NCBI GenBank assembly: GCA_040881685.1
Contig: JBBECS010000019.1
Span: 26,156-90,155 of the forward strand
DNA: 64,000 bases
Reading direction: 5' to 3'
DNA from: Acidimicrobiia bacterium
Lineage (GTDB): Bacteria; Actinomycetota; Acidimicrobiia; IMCC26256; PALSA-555
Shown: positions 36,121 through 44,633 of the stretch, one piece after another
How positions within the stretch are numbered: position 1 is the first letter of the stretch
How the letters are laid out: the number at the start of each line of letters is the position of its first letter
Notes under the pieces: generated by a model
The model's input: the letters and a program-made list of their open reading frames with translations, nothing else
Databases searched by the model: none
What the model was told of the DNA's origin: nothing
Program-made: the position numbers and the translations under genes

Positions 36121-36171
36121 CGAGCAAGTGACGCTGAGGTTCCGTATTTCGACTCGAGCGTCACTTGCTCG
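36121..36171. repeat. perfect 15-bp inverted repeat with 21-nt loop in a divergent promoter region
   Basis: The arms CGAGCAAGTGACGCT (36121-36135) and AGCGTCACTTGCTCG (36157-36171) are exact reverse complements. Three more pairs (GAG/CTC) can form inside, after one bulged base. It sits between the hypothetical protein (start 36065, minus) and the acyl-CoA synthetase (start 36259, plus). The stem is too long for a simple terminator and has no T-run. It may be a double operator, a REP/MITE-like element or an RNA structure. Confidence 0.65.
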
Positions 36172-36245
36172 GGGGTCGACCACGCGAAGGCGATCGCCCG
36201 CGAGATCCCGGTCGTTGTGGTCGAACCCGTCTGACGCACTGCCGA

Positions 36246-36251
36246 TAACCT
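36246..36251 (+). promoter_or_regulatory. putative -10 box of a leaderless FadD transcript
   Basis: TAACCT (TANNNT) ends 7 nt before the GTG at 36259, and no SD is present. This spacing matches leaderless actinobacterial transcripts. Confidence 0.45.
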
Positions 36252-36258
36252 GACGGCC

Positions 36259-38016
36259 GTGTCAGCCGAGAAGCTGCGCGATCGCGCCGTCCCTGCGCCC
36301 GGCGAGGCGCCGATGCCGGCGACCGACGCGGCGGCGATCCTGCGTCGCAACGCCGAGGATCCCGGCCTGCGTGACCGCCCGGCGGTCAAGTTCGGCGACC
36401 GCGTGTGGACCCACGCCGAGTTCGTCGGCGAGTCGATGCGGTGGGCGAACCTCTTCCTCGACCGCAAGCCTCCCGACCGAGCGCTGCATGTGGGCGTGCT
36501 CCTCGACAACACGCCCGACTACTTGTTCGCGCTCGGTGGCGCGGCGCTCTCCGGGTCGGCAGTCGTCGGGGTCAACCACACTCGACGCGACGAGCATCTC
36601 CTGCGTGACATCGAGCACACGCACTGCGGGCTCGTCGTCACCGAGCCACGCCACGCGCCGTTGCTCGAGCCGATCGCCAAGGGTCTCCCGGAACTGCTGG
36701 TGTCGAACCGCTACCCCGACGCCGACGATCCCGCCCCGAAGCTCGGCGCGGACCTCGACGCCGCACTCAGCGCCGTCGGCACCACCGACCCGGGCATCGA
36801 CCCTGGTCCCGACACGCTCTGGGGGCTGATCTTCACGTCGGGCACGTCGGATGCGCCCAAGGCCGTGATCTGCACGCAGCGGCGCTTCCTCGTCACCGGC
36901 AACCGCATGACGATCATCATGGACCTCGGCCCCGACGACGTCGGCTATATCTGCATGCCGCTGTTCCACTCGAACGCGCTCATGGTCGGGTGGGCACCGT
37001 CGATCGTGCTCGGCGCGTCGGTCGGTGTGGCGCGGCGCTTCAGCGCATCGCAGTGGCTCGCTGACATCCGTCACTACGGCTCGACCTACTTCAACTACAC
37101 GGGCAAGCCGCTCGCGTACATCATGTCGACGCCCGAGAAGCCGGATGACGCCGACAACCCGCTGCGGGTCGCGTTCGGCAACGAGGGGTCACCCGAGATC
37201 GTCGACACGTTCTCGAGCCGCTTCGGCGTCGACGTGATCGACGCGTACGGCGCGACCGAGGGCGGCGTGGCGGTGAACCGTGACGCAGACGAGCGTTCGG
37301 GTGCGCTCGGGCAAGTGGGCGAGAACGTGCAAGTGGTTGACGAGGAGGGCAAGGAGCTCCCGCGCGCCGAACTCGACGCCGACGGACGGCTCGTCAACGC
37401 CGAGGACTGCGTCGGCGAGATCGTCAACACCGCCGGTGCCGGGCCGTTCGAGGGCTACTACAACAACGACGCGGCCAACGAGAAGACGCTCCGGTTCGGC
37501 TGGTACTGGACCGGTGACCTCGGTTACCTCGACACCGACCGGTACCTCTACTTCGCGGGCCGCAACGCCGACTGGCTGCGCGTCGACGGTGAGAACTTCC
37601 CGGCTCAGCCCATCGAGAACACGATCGCCGCACACCCCGACGTCGTGCTTGCCGCGGTGTACGGCGTGCCCGACGACCAGGCGGGGGACCAGGTGATGGC
37701 GGGGCTCGTGCTGCGTGAGGGTGCCACGCTCGCCGCCGACGAGTTCTCCGGCTGGATCGACGCGCAAGAGACCATCGGACCCAAATGGCGGCCGCGCTAC
37801 GTGCGCGTGATGCACCACCCGCCCACGACCGGGACCAACAAGATCGTCAAGCGCACGCTGGTGCACCAGAAGTTCCGATCCGACCGGACCGGGAGCGACG
37901 AGCTGTTCGTTCGCAACCGCGGCGAAGCCGTCTACCGCCCGTTCACGGGCGCCGACGAGGCTGCACTGCGCGAGTCGTTCGTGAAGCACGGCCGCGAGCG
38001 CTTCTGGGACCTGTAA
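36259..38016 (+). CDS. FadD17-like acyl-CoA synthetase
   Basis: This 585-residue AMP-forming ligase makes acyl-CoA from a fatty or steroid side-chain acid. The P-loop is FTSGTSDAPKAV, with YGATEGGVAVN, WYWTGDLGYLD, a RVDGENFP hinge and the C-terminal lysine segment GTNKIVKRTL. Proteins of this architecture include mycobacterial FadD17. The GTG at 36259 has a TAACCT -10 box 7 nt upstream. The next gene, an acyl-CoA dehydrogenase, begins 2 nt after its TAA, so the two should be co-expressed and may act in sequence. Specificity is inferred from context only. Confidence 0.9.
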   Translation: MSAEKLRDRAVPAPGEAPMPATDAAAILRRNAEDPGLRDRPAVKFGDRVWTHAEFVGESMRWANLFLDRKPPDRALHVGVLLDNTPDYLFALGGAALSGSAVVGVNHTRRDEHLLRDIEHTHCGLVVTEPRHAPLLEPIAKGLPELLVSNRYPDADDPAPKLGADLDAALSAVGTTDPGIDPGPDTLWGLIFTSGTSDAPKAVICTQRRFLVTGNRMTIIMDLGPDDVGYICMPLFHSNALMVGWAPSIVLGASVGVARRFSASQWLADIRHYGSTYFNYTGKPLAYIMSTPEKPDDADNPLRVAFGNEGSPEIVDTFSSRFGVDVIDAYGATEGGVAVNRDADERSGALGQVGENVQVVDEEGKELPRAELDADGRLVNAEDCVGEIVNTAGAGPFEGYYNNDAANEKTLRFGWYWTGDLGYLDTDRYLYFAGRNADWLRVDGENFPAQPIENTIAAHPDVVLAAVYGVPDDQAGDQVMAGLVLREGATLAADEFSGWIDAQETIGPKWRPRYVRVMHHPPTTGTNKIVKRTLVHQKFRSDRTGSDELFVRNRGEAVYRPFTGADEAALRESFVKHGRERFWDL

Positions 38017-38018
38017 GG

Positions 38019-39182
38019 GTGGACCTCAGCTTCACCGACGAGGAGCGCGCGTTCGCGGAGGAGATCCGCGGGTGGCTCGCAGCCAACCTGGATCTTCCGC
38101 CCTCCTTCGCCTCGCTCGAAGAAGAGATCGAGTGGGGGAAAAGATGGCAGGCCAAGCTCGCGGCCGACCGTTGGATCGGCATCCACTGGCCCCACGAGTA
38201 CGGCGGACGCGGCGCGGTGCCGATCCAGGTTGCCATCTACAACATGGAGTACGCGCGCTCGCGCGCGATGCAACCCGTCAATCGGGTCGGCATCAACCTC
38301 GCCGGGCCCACGCTCCTCGCCCACGGGACCGACGAGCAGAAGATGCAATGGCTGCCGTCGATCCTCGACGCCCGCGAGCTCTGGTGCCAGCTCTTCAGTG
38401 AGCCGGGCGCGGGCTCCGACCTCGCGGCGCTGTCCACCAAGGCGACGCCCGTAGAGGGTGGATGGGTGCTCAACGGGCAGAAGGTCTGGTCGAGCTACGC
38501 ACAGTTCGCCCGCTGGGGCATCTGCCTGGCGCGCACGAACGCCGAGCAGCCGAAGCACCGTGGCATCTCGTACCTGGTGATCGACATGGAAGCCGACGGC
38601 ATCGAGGTGCGACCGCTGGTGCAGATCACCGGCGAGGCCGAGTTCAACGAGGTGTTCTTCGACGACGTGTTCGTGCCCAGTGAGCATCTGGTGGGTGCGC
38701 TCGACCAGGGGTGGGCGGTCGCCAACACAACGCTGGCGCACGAGCGCGGCACGGCGTTCCCGTTCAAGGAACAGGTCGTGCACGAGGTCTACCTCGACGA
38801 TCTCTACGCCCTCGCGCGCGAACGTGACTTGCTGGACGACATCGTGGCCAGCGACGATCTTGCGCAATCGTTCGTCGAGCTACGCGTGCTCCGGCTCCAC
38901 AACTGGCGGACCCTGTCTCGCCTCGCCCGCAGGCAGGAGCCGGGCCCGGAGTCGTCGTGGGTGAAGCTGGCGTGGACCGACATGACCCAGAACCTGTCGA
39001 CGCGCGCGCTCGACCTCTGCGGCGACGCGTCGCCGCTGTGGCGCGGGGCGCACGATGTGCCCGACGACGGCCGTTGGCAGCGGCAGTGGCTCTGGAGCAA
39101 GGCCGCGTCCATCGCCGGCGGCACGTCCGAGGTGCAGAAGAACATCATCGCCGAGCGCATCCTCGGCCTGCCCCGGGGCTGA
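38019..39182 (+). CDS. acyl-CoA dehydrogenase (FadE26-like)
   Basis: This FAD-dependent acyl-CoA dehydrogenase of 387 residues introduces an alpha-beta double bond. The FAD-binding segments CQLFSEPGAGSDLAAL and WVLNGQKVWSSYAQFA and the C-terminal IAGGTSEVQKNIIAERILG are intact. I could not place the catalytic glutamate with confidence; in mycobacterial heteromeric FadE pairs one subunit lacks it. No second FadE gene is adjacent, so it is either homomeric or pairs with a distant gene. The GTG at 38019 is 2 nt after the ligase stop. The frame extends upstream inside the ligase gene but is not family-like there. Confidence 0.92.
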   Translation: MDLSFTDEERAFAEEIRGWLAANLDLPPSFASLEEEIEWGKRWQAKLAADRWIGIHWPHEYGGRGAVPIQVAIYNMEYARSRAMQPVNRVGINLAGPTLLAHGTDEQKMQWLPSILDARELWCQLFSEPGAGSDLAALSTKATPVEGGWVLNGQKVWSSYAQFARWGICLARTNAEQPKHRGISYLVIDMEADGIEVRPLVQITGEAEFNEVFFDDVFVPSEHLVGALDQGWAVANTTLAHERGTAFPFKEQVVHEVYLDDLYALARERDLLDDIVASDDLAQSFVELRVLRLHNWRTLSRLARRQEPGPESSWVKLAWTDMTQNLSTRALDLCGDASPLWRGAHDVPDDGRWQRQWLWSKAASIAGGTSEVQKNIIAERILGLPRG

Positions 39183-39192
39183 CGGCCGGGGA

Positions 39193-39198
39193 TAGGTT
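39193..39198 (+). promoter_or_regulatory. putative -10 box of a leaderless VOC transcript
   Basis: TAGGTT (TANNNT) ends 6 nt before the ATG at 39205, the same spacing as at the histidine phosphatase gene. No SD is seen. Confidence 0.45.
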
Positions 39199-39204
39199 GG
39201 CGGC

Positions 39205-39588
39205 ATGGTCCGAGTCACTGGGCTCGATCACATCGTGTTGAACTGCGCGGATGTGGAGCGCTCGCTCGCCTGGTACTGCGACGAGCTCGGTCTCGACGCG
39301 GTGCGTGTCGACGAGTGGCGACGGGGAGACACGTTCTTTCCGTCCGTGCGCATCAACGAGACCACCATCATTGACCTCTTCCCGGCCGACCGGTCCGGTA
39401 CGAACATGGACCACGTGTGCCTAGTGATCGAGCCGACCGATCTCAGCGCGCTGGCAGCCTCCGGACGCTTCGACGTTGTCGGCGCCGGCCCGGTCGACGG
39501 CCTCTTCGGCGCCCAGGGCATGGCCACGAGCCTGTACGTGCGTGACCCCGATGGGAACACGGTCGAGCTCCGCGCCTACGCCGCCTAG
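39205..39588 (+). CDS. VOC family protein (glyoxalase/dioxygenase fold)
   Basis: This is a 127-residue vicinal-oxygen-chelate domain of two beta-alpha-beta-beta-beta modules. It starts with [20 protein letters not shown], where the first metal histidine lies. [11 protein letters not shown] carries the second histidine and [13 protein letters not shown] ends with the glutamate ligand. Single-domain members act as dimers in glyoxalase, dioxygenase, isomerase or drug-binding roles. A TAGGTT -10 box 6 nt upstream suggests independent, leaderless expression. Confidence 0.88.
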   Translation: MVRVTGLDHIVLNCADVERSLAWYCDELGLDAVRVDEWRRGDTFFPSVRINETTIIDLFPADRSGTNMDHVCLVIEPTDLSALAASGRFDVVGAGPVDGLFGAQGMATSLYVRDPDGNTVELRAYAA

Positions 39589-39703
39589 CCGCACTCGCTC
39601 CGCTTTGCTCCGGCCCCGCTCCCGGGTATCGTCCCGCGCCGTACCGATAGGTGAGGGTGTGTCTGCGATGCTCCCTCGCGAGCACAGCAAGGGAGCGACC
39701 AAC

Positions 39704-39907
39704 GTGGCAACTGGCACCGTGAAGTGGTTCAACGCCGAGAAGGGCTTCGGCTTCATCGCGCGAGAGGGCGAGGACGACGTGTTCGTTCACTTCTCCGCGA
39801 TCCAGGGCGATGGCTATCGGACCCTCGAGGAGGGCCAGCGCGTCGAGTTCGACGTGGGCCCGGGTCGCAAGGGCGAAGAGGCGCAGAACGTCAAGCTCGT
39901 CGGCTAG
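39704..39907 (+). CDS. cold-shock domain protein (CspA family)
   Basis: This single cold-shock OB-fold domain of 67 residues binds single-stranded RNA or DNA as an RNA chaperone. Both RNA-binding motifs are intact: KGFGFI (RNP-1) and VFVHF (RNP-2), after [11 protein letters not shown]. The GTG at 39704 is preferred because GGGAG sits 8 nt upstream and the length is canonical; an upstream ATG at 39668 would add 12 residues. The roughly 115-nt 5' region contains a GC-rich repeat and may be a structured leader, as in other csp genes. Confidence 0.94.
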   Translation: MATGTVKWFNAEKGFGFIAREGEDDVFVHFSAIQGDGYRTLEEGQRVEFDVGPGRKGEEAQNVKLVG

Positions 39908-39922
39908 CGCCGCTCTCTCCCG

Positions 39923-40717
39923 TCAGGCGCGCTTGCCGATCCAGAGGGTGAAGCGCGACAGGCGGAGATAACCCATCCGCTCATAGACCGGTTGCCCGAG
40001 ATCGCTCGCGATCAGCATCGCGGGGAGGTCGGGCTGCACACAGGTTGCCGCCCAAGTGAGGGCTTCGCCGACACGTTTCCCGCGCGCGCTCGGCATCGCC
40101 GAGATCCATTCCACGTCGACGAGCGTGTCGCTGACGTGCGCGGCCGACGTTCCGACGGGTTCGCCGTCGATCATGCCGAGCCACATGTGCCAGCCGGGCA
40201 GCTCGAGCAAGCCCGCGTGGAAGCTTCGCCGGCCCTGGATCTCGGGGACGGGGTAGGCCTCCGCCATCGTGCGGTCGAACTGCTCGAGCATGCCGTCGTC
40301 GCGGACCTCGACGATCTCCAATCCGGGCGGCGTGGGCACGGTCGCGGGGCCGGCTGGACGCAGCATCAGTGGCGGGTGGCCCATGAGCTCCCAGCCGCGT
40401 TCGCCGAGCCATGGCATCGGCGTTGCGTTGTAGATGAGGAAGGGTGTGCTCTCGTCGTCGGGCGCGAAGAACCCGGTGATGTCGTCGAGCATCGGATCGG
40501 CGGTGTCGACGATCGGGCGCAGCGGAACGGCAAGGTTGAGGAACGGGAACGGGGAGTGGCTGTCGAGCGCCACGAAGTCCTCGGTCCGCGCCGTCGCGTT
40601 GCCCGCGCTGGTTCCGAGCGCCTCGACGAGGTCGGCATACGCCTCGATGAACTCGCGAGTGAGCGTGTCGTTGCGGGGTGTGGACGGACCCCAGCCGTCC
40701 GGGAGTCGTTCACTCAT
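39923..40717 (-). CDS. GNAT family acetyltransferase-like protein
   Basis: This is a 264-residue protein with a C-terminal GNAT domain. The acetyl-CoA pyrophosphate loop corresponds to SARGKRVGEALT, preceded by the VDVEWISAMP strand and followed by LIASDLGQPVYERMGY. The N-terminal 120 residues have a substrate-domain character and are not recognised. The ATG at 40717 (MSERLPDGWGP) follows the aldehyde dehydrogenase stop by 5 nt, so the two form an operon. The acceptor is unknown. Confidence 0.82.
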   Translation of the reverse strand: MSERLPDGWGPSTPRNDTLTREFIEAYADLVEALGTSAGNATARTEDFVALDSHSPFPFLNLAVPLRPIVDTADPMLDDITGFFAPDDESTPFLIYNATPMPWLGERGWELMGHPPLMLRPAGPATVPTPPGLEIVEVRDDGMLEQFDRTMAEAYPVPEIQGRRSFHAGLLELPGWHMWLGMIDGEPVGTSAAHVSDTLVDVEWISAMPSARGKRVGEALTWAATCVQPDLPAMLIASDLGQPVYERMGYLRLSRFTLWIGKRA

Positions 40718-40722
40718 CGGCG

Positions 40723-42135
40723 CTACAGGAACTTGCGGAGCAGCTTGTCCTTGGTGCTCGTGTACGGCGGGTACGCGAGCGCCGGATCTGGGCGGACGCC
40801 CTTGCGGAGCACGCTCTTGGCGTGGCTGAACGTCTCGAACGTCGAGCGGCCGTGGTAGGCACCCATGCCGCTCGGCCCGACACCACCGAACGGTAGCGTG
40901 GGCACCGCGACGTGGAACATGGTGGCGTTCACACACGCACCGCCACTGCTCGTCTGTTCGAGCACCCGGTCGGCGACTGCGGTCGACTTGCTGAATACAT
41001 ACAGCGCCAGCGGCTTGTCGCGCTCGTTCACGAACGCGATGGCCTCGTCCACGCTGTCGACGGTCAGTACTGGCAGGACGGGACCGAAGATCTCGTCCTG
41101 CATGACGGGGGAGTCGGGTGCCACGTCGCGCAGCACGGTGGGTGCGAAGTAGCGCGTGGCCTCGTCTCGCTCGCCGCCCAGAGCAATCGTGCCGGAGTCG
41201 ACCAGGCCCGAGAGTCGCTTCCAGTGGCGGTCGTCGATGATGCGCGCGTAGTCGGGGCTCGCCTTCGGGTCAGGCCCATAGAAGTCGAAGACCGCTCGCC
41301 GCATGTGCTCGATGAGCCGGTCGACCGCGGGCTTGGTCACGAGCACGTAGTCGGGTGCGATGCAGGTCTGGCCGGCGTTGAGGAACTTGCCCCAAGCGAT
41401 GCGCCGGCCGGCGACCTCGAGGTCGGCGGTCTCGTCGACGATCGTCGGGCTCTTCCCGCCGAGCTCGAGCGTCACCGGCGTGAGGTGCTTGGCTGCCGCC
41501 TCCATCACGACCCGGCCGACGGTACCGTTCCCCGTATAGAGGATGTGGTCCCATCGCTCGGCGAGCAGCGCCGTCGTCTCGGACACGCCGCCTTCGACGA
41601 TGGCGATGCACTCGGGGTCGAGGTACTCCGGGATCAGCCGGGCGAGCGCAGCCGACGTCTCGGCCGTGAGCTCGGACGGCTTGATGACGACAGCATTGCC
41701 CGCGGCGATCGCACCCACGGCGGGAGCGAGTGCGAGCTGCACGGGGTAGTTCCACGGCGCGATCACGAGCACTACGCCCAGCGGCTCGCGGATGATAAAG
41801 CCGCGTGACGGCTTCGTGACGAGGCGCGTACCGACCCGATGGGGTCGCATCCAGCGGCGCAGTCGCTTGAGCGTGTAGTCGATCTCCGCGATCAGGAAGC
41901 CGACCTCAGTGGCGTACGTCTCGGTTGCCGGCTTCCCGAGATCGGCTTCGAGCGCGTCGCGTAGCTCGGGCTCGCGCTCGACGAGCATCCGTCGCATTGC
42001 GCGGAGCTGGTCGCGGCGCCACTCGTACGGGCGCGTGCTCCCCGAGGCGAACACCTTGCGCAGCCTTGCTACGAGCCCGGGTGCGTCGAGACTCGGGGTT
42101 GCAGGGGTGTCCGGGCGAGAGATCGTGGTGGTCAT
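40723..42135 (-). CDS. NAD(P)-dependent aldehyde dehydrogenase, class 3-like
   Basis: This 470-residue enzyme oxidises aldehydes to carboxylic acids. The general base Glu224 is in LELGGKSP and the nucleophile Cys258 in NAGQTCIAPDY; the cofactor region APWNYPVQL and the terminal PFGGVGPSGMG are present. The short length and absence of an N-terminal extension fit class 3/fatty aldehyde dehydrogenases, including coniferyl-aldehyde types. A good SD (AAGGAGAG) precedes the ATG. It is cotranscribed with the GNAT gene. A link to the nearby ligases, supplying acids for activation, is plausible. Confidence 0.93.
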   Translation of the reverse strand: MTTTISRPDTPATPSLDAPGLVARLRKVFASGSTRPYEWRRDQLRAMRRMLVEREPELRDALEADLGKPATETYATEVGFLIAEIDYTLKRLRRWMRPHRVGTRLVTKPSRGFIIREPLGVVLVIAPWNYPVQLALAPAVGAIAAGNAVVIKPSELTAETSAALARLIPEYLDPECIAIVEGGVSETTALLAERWDHILYTGNGTVGRVVMEAAAKHLTPVTLELGGKSPTIVDETADLEVAGRRIAWGKFLNAGQTCIAPDYVLVTKPAVDRLIEHMRRAVFDFYGPDPKASPDYARIIDDRHWKRLSGLVDSGTIALGGERDEATRYFAPTVLRDVAPDSPVMQDEIFGPVLPVLTVDSVDEAIAFVNERDKPLALYVFSKSTAVADRVLEQTSSGGACVNATMFHVAVPTLPFGGVGPSGMGAYHGRSTFETFSHAKSVLRKGVRPDPALAYPPYTSTKDKLLRKFL

Positions 42136-42152
42136 ACCGACTCTCCTTCATT

Positions 42153-42179
42153 TCCGCTCTCGGCGCTGCGCGCCGGGCC
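42153..42179. repeat. 27-bp REP-like repeat, copy 2
   Basis: This is an exact copy of the sequence at 62-88, here just upstream of the aldehyde dehydrogenase start. It contains the same CGGCGC-TGC-GCGCCG hairpin. Confidence 0.65.
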
Positions 42180-42198
42180 ACTCGGGCCCCGGCTCGCT

Positions 42199-42221
42199 GC
42201 CCCGCAGAGTACCTGCGGGGC
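42199..42221 (-). terminator. hairpin downstream of the HAD gene
   Basis: The arms GCCCCGCAG (42199-42207) and CTGCGGGGC (42213-42221) are perfect, with loop AGTAC. It lies 16 nt past the stop of the HAD gene on the minus strand and before the aldehyde dehydrogenase start. There is no T-run, so termination may be weak or Rho-assisted. Confidence 0.5.
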
Positions 42222-42237
42222 GGGCGCTCACCTCTGG

Positions 42238-42993
42238 CTAGCTGATCACGTCGAGCACGGTGCGCAGGTCGGGGCCGATCGTGACGCCTTCGTCATCCAG
42301 CTCCCCGGGCGCCGTGTCGTCGGGCCAATGACCCTCACGTCGAAGGTACACGGAGCGCATCCCGAACGCCCGTGGGCCGATCACATCGGGGCCCCACGTG
42401 TCGCCGACGAACACCACGGCTTCGGGCTCGATCGAAAGCTTCGCCAACGTGTGCTCGAAGATGCGCGGGTGCGGTTTGCGGGCTCCCGCCCACGCCGACG
42501 ACACCACCACGTCGACCGTGTCGGTGAGGCCGGCTTCCTCCACGGCTTCCGCGAGGTCCCAGTCCCAGTTGGAGCAGATCGCCAGGCGCAGGCCACGGTT
42601 TCGCAGCGCGCCGAGCACTTCGACCGCCTCGGGATAGGCCTCGAGCGCTCGCTGCTCGTTGCCGGCGCGGAGCTTGTCGCGCACGATCTCGTACTCGCCG
42701 GGGTGCAGGTCGGTCTCTGCGAGCATCGCGAGCAGACGCTGCTGCTGCCACGCGACGTAGTGGTCTCGGCTCCGTGAGTGCTCGAGGTGCTCCATCCCGT
42801 CGAGCTCGCCCTGCCAGAACCGCCGCCGGATCTCGTCGGACATCTCGACGCCGTGCTGCGCGAGTACATCGTCGACCGCCACCCACTGCGTCGAGTGTGC
42901 GAGTGTCCCGTAGAAGTCGAGAAGCACGGCTTGAAGGTCTAGGGGGCGTTTGTCCTGGTCAGAGGCTCGGTCACCGCGGAGTTGCTGTCGCAT
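42238..42993 (-). CDS. HAD superfamily hydrolase (phosphatase or dehalogenase-like)
   Basis: This is a 251-residue haloacid-dehalogenase-fold hydrolase. Motif I is LLDFYGTLAH with nucleophile Asp, although the usual DxDGT is DFYGT, so the second aspartate is tyrosine, which fits dehalogenase-like or atypical phosphatases. Motif II is ICSNWDWD, motif III the lysine in GARKPHPRIF, and motif IV FVGDTWGPD. A helical cap lies between motifs I and II. The ATG at 42993 is preferred over a TTG one codon earlier. The substrate is unknown. Confidence 0.88.
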   Translation of the reverse strand: MRQQLRGDRASDQDKRPLDLQAVLLDFYGTLAHSTQWVAVDDVLAQHGVEMSDEIRRRFWQGELDGMEHLEHSRSRDHYVAWQQQRLLAMLAETDLHPGEYEIVRDKLRAGNEQRALEAYPEAVEVLGALRNRGLRLAICSNWDWDLAEAVEEAGLTDTVDVVVSSAWAGARKPHPRIFEHTLAKLSIEPEAVVFVGDTWGPDVIGPRAFGMRSVYLRREGHWPDDTAPGELDDEGVTIGPDLRTVLDVIS

Positions 42994-43482
42994 CAATCAG
43001 CATCCAATCGAGCGAGGCGGCGGCGATGACGCGAGGCAAGTCTAGGGATGGCATACGACAGCTCGGCCCGGCCCGCTGGGACGAGGACCCGTGAAGCGCT
43101 GCCTGATCAAAGCGGTGCCCTAGGAGCGAGCCAATTCGTAATGGCTGGGGCCACGTGGACGTCCCAAATGACGATCACGGACCCGGGCGGGCATATGGCG
43201 GGCCTCTTGCGATCGCGAATTTTTCGTGATAGGACTCCCGCCGTGGCTGCGACCTCGGGCAATCCGGGCGTGGCCACCGTCAGGGGAGGGCGCGTGGTCG
43301 TGGAACACCACAACTCTGTGGCGGCGGCAAGTGAGCGAGACGCCGCACCCGCCACACAGTCAGCGCTGTTGATGCAGCCGTGGCACCGCGCGAGGGCTCT
43401 CGAGATCAGCGGCCACCTGCAGACGAGGTGGGGCTGAGCACGAGGGCGGGCCGACATTGTCCTCATTGGGGGGAAGTTCAAC
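42994..43482. other. 489-bp region without a convincing gene
   Basis: No family-like reading frame is seen. A plus frame (43048-43437) and a longer antisense frame (43107-43640) are open but show no recognisable domain or good start signal. The region holds an imperfect inverted repeat at 43212-43230 with an AT-rich centre, unusual in this GC-rich setting, and it precedes the BMP-type gene. By eye, sequence from here on is less GC-rich, so this may be the edge of an acquired block. Confidence 0.5.
43212..43230. promoter_or_regulatory. imperfect 19-bp inverted repeat with AT-rich centre
   Basis: ATCGCGAA (43212-43219) faces TTCGTGAT (43223-43230) across TTT, with one mismatch. Its AT-rich core and position about 250 nt before the BMP-type gene suggest a regulator-binding site. 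It is too far away to be the core promoter unless the leader is long. Confidence 0.35.
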
Positions 43483-44595
43483 ATGCAATGTCTGCCAAAC
43501 GTCGGTAAAGCGCGGTCCCGTTCCGTTCTCATCGTCATCGCACTCGCGAGCGTGCTCGGAAGCTCCTTCGCCGCCGGCGTCGCAAGTGCGGGCGAAGAGC
43601 CATGTGTTCGTGTCGCGTTCGTGTACGACAACGAGACCAAGACGCCCGGCTTCCAACATGGTCAGAAGGTCGGCGAGAACTACATGCGTAAGAAGCTGCC
43701 GTGCGCCGAGGTCAAGGCAGTCGAGAGCATCCCTGAAGGCCCAGGGTCATTGCCGACCTTCGAACAACTCGTTGACGAAGGCTACGAACTCATCTTCGCC
43801 AACTCCTTCGGCTATGGCGATCAGTTGCTCGAGGTCGCGGCTGACAACTCAGACGTGAAATTTGAGCACGCAGTCGGCTTCCGGACGGCTGACAACCTGA
43901 GCACCTTCTACGGCGCTCGATTCGAGGGTTGGTACCTGCAGGGCATCGCCGCGGCGGACGCCAGCGAGTCAGGACAGTTGGGCGTTATTGCGCCATTTCC
44001 GATTCCAAGCATCATCTCTGACATCAATGGCTTCACCCTCGGTGCGCGCTCGGTGAACCCGGACGCCACTGTCCAGGTCGTCTTCACGAACGCGTTCGAG
44101 GACGCAATCAAGGACAAGCAAGCCGCTGAGGCGCTCCTCGATGACGGCATCGACTACTTGGCCCAGATGTCGGGATCGCCGTCGGTCGGATCCGTCGCCG
44201 AAGAGAACGACATCCCGTGGAACGGGGCGGACGACCCGAAGGTGAAGAGTTTCGGACCTTCGACCTATGTCGGAGCCCCGTATCTGAAGTGGGGTCACTA
44301 CTTCCTTCAGGAGGCACAGGCGGTCATCGACGGGACGTGGGAGTCCCAGGGTTACCTCGGGACGATCGCGGACAAGTTCGTGGCGTTCCATGTCGGGACC
44401 ATCCCCAAGAACGTCGTCGCGGACATCAAGGCGAAGAAGGCCGAGATTGCCGACGGAACGCTTGTCGTCTTCGCCGGACCGATTACGGCGCAAGACGGCT
44501 CGGTCCTCGTGCCTGAGGGTCAGTTTGCGGAATTTGACGTCATCACTACGATCTTCGTCGAAGGTGTGATCGGCGAGATTCCGCAACAAGGCTGA
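43483..44595 (+). CDS. BMP family ABC transporter substrate-binding protein
   Basis: This is an exported 370-residue binding protein of the basic membrane protein/PnrA family, known to bind nucleosides or purines and, in other clades, varied small molecules. The signal peptide spans about residues 10-36 (SVLIVIALASVLGSSFAAGV, then ASAGEE), and I see no lipobox. The mature part has VRVAFVYDNETKTPGF, IFANSFGYGDQLLEVA and FHVGTIPKN. GGGGGGAA precedes the ATG. No ABC permease or ATPase gene of this type is in the window, so it is an orphan here. Confidence 0.9.
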   Translation: MQCLPNVGKARSRSVLIVIALASVLGSSFAAGVASAGEEPCVRVAFVYDNETKTPGFQHGQKVGENYMRKKLPCAEVKAVESIPEGPGSLPTFEQLVDEGYELIFANSFGYGDQLLEVAADNSDVKFEHAVGFRTADNLSTFYGARFEGWYLQGIAAADASESGQLGVIAPFPIPSIISDINGFTLGARSVNPDATVQVVFTNAFEDAIKDKQAAEALLDDGIDYLAQMSGSPSVGSVAEENDIPWNGADDPKVKSFGPSTYVGAPYLKWGHYFLQEAQAVIDGTWESQGYLGTIADKFVAFHVGTIPKNVVADIKAKKAEIADGTLVVFAGPITAQDGSVLVPEGQFAEFDVITTIFVEGVIGEIPQQG

Positions 44596-44633
44596 GCGAC
44601 GCTTCGGAACGGCTCCAACCGAATTGGAATGCG

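Noticed and set aside
43048-43437. 129-codon plus frame in the 43-kb gap
   Set aside because: No SD, no recognisable motif, and an antisense frame of similar quality overlaps it.
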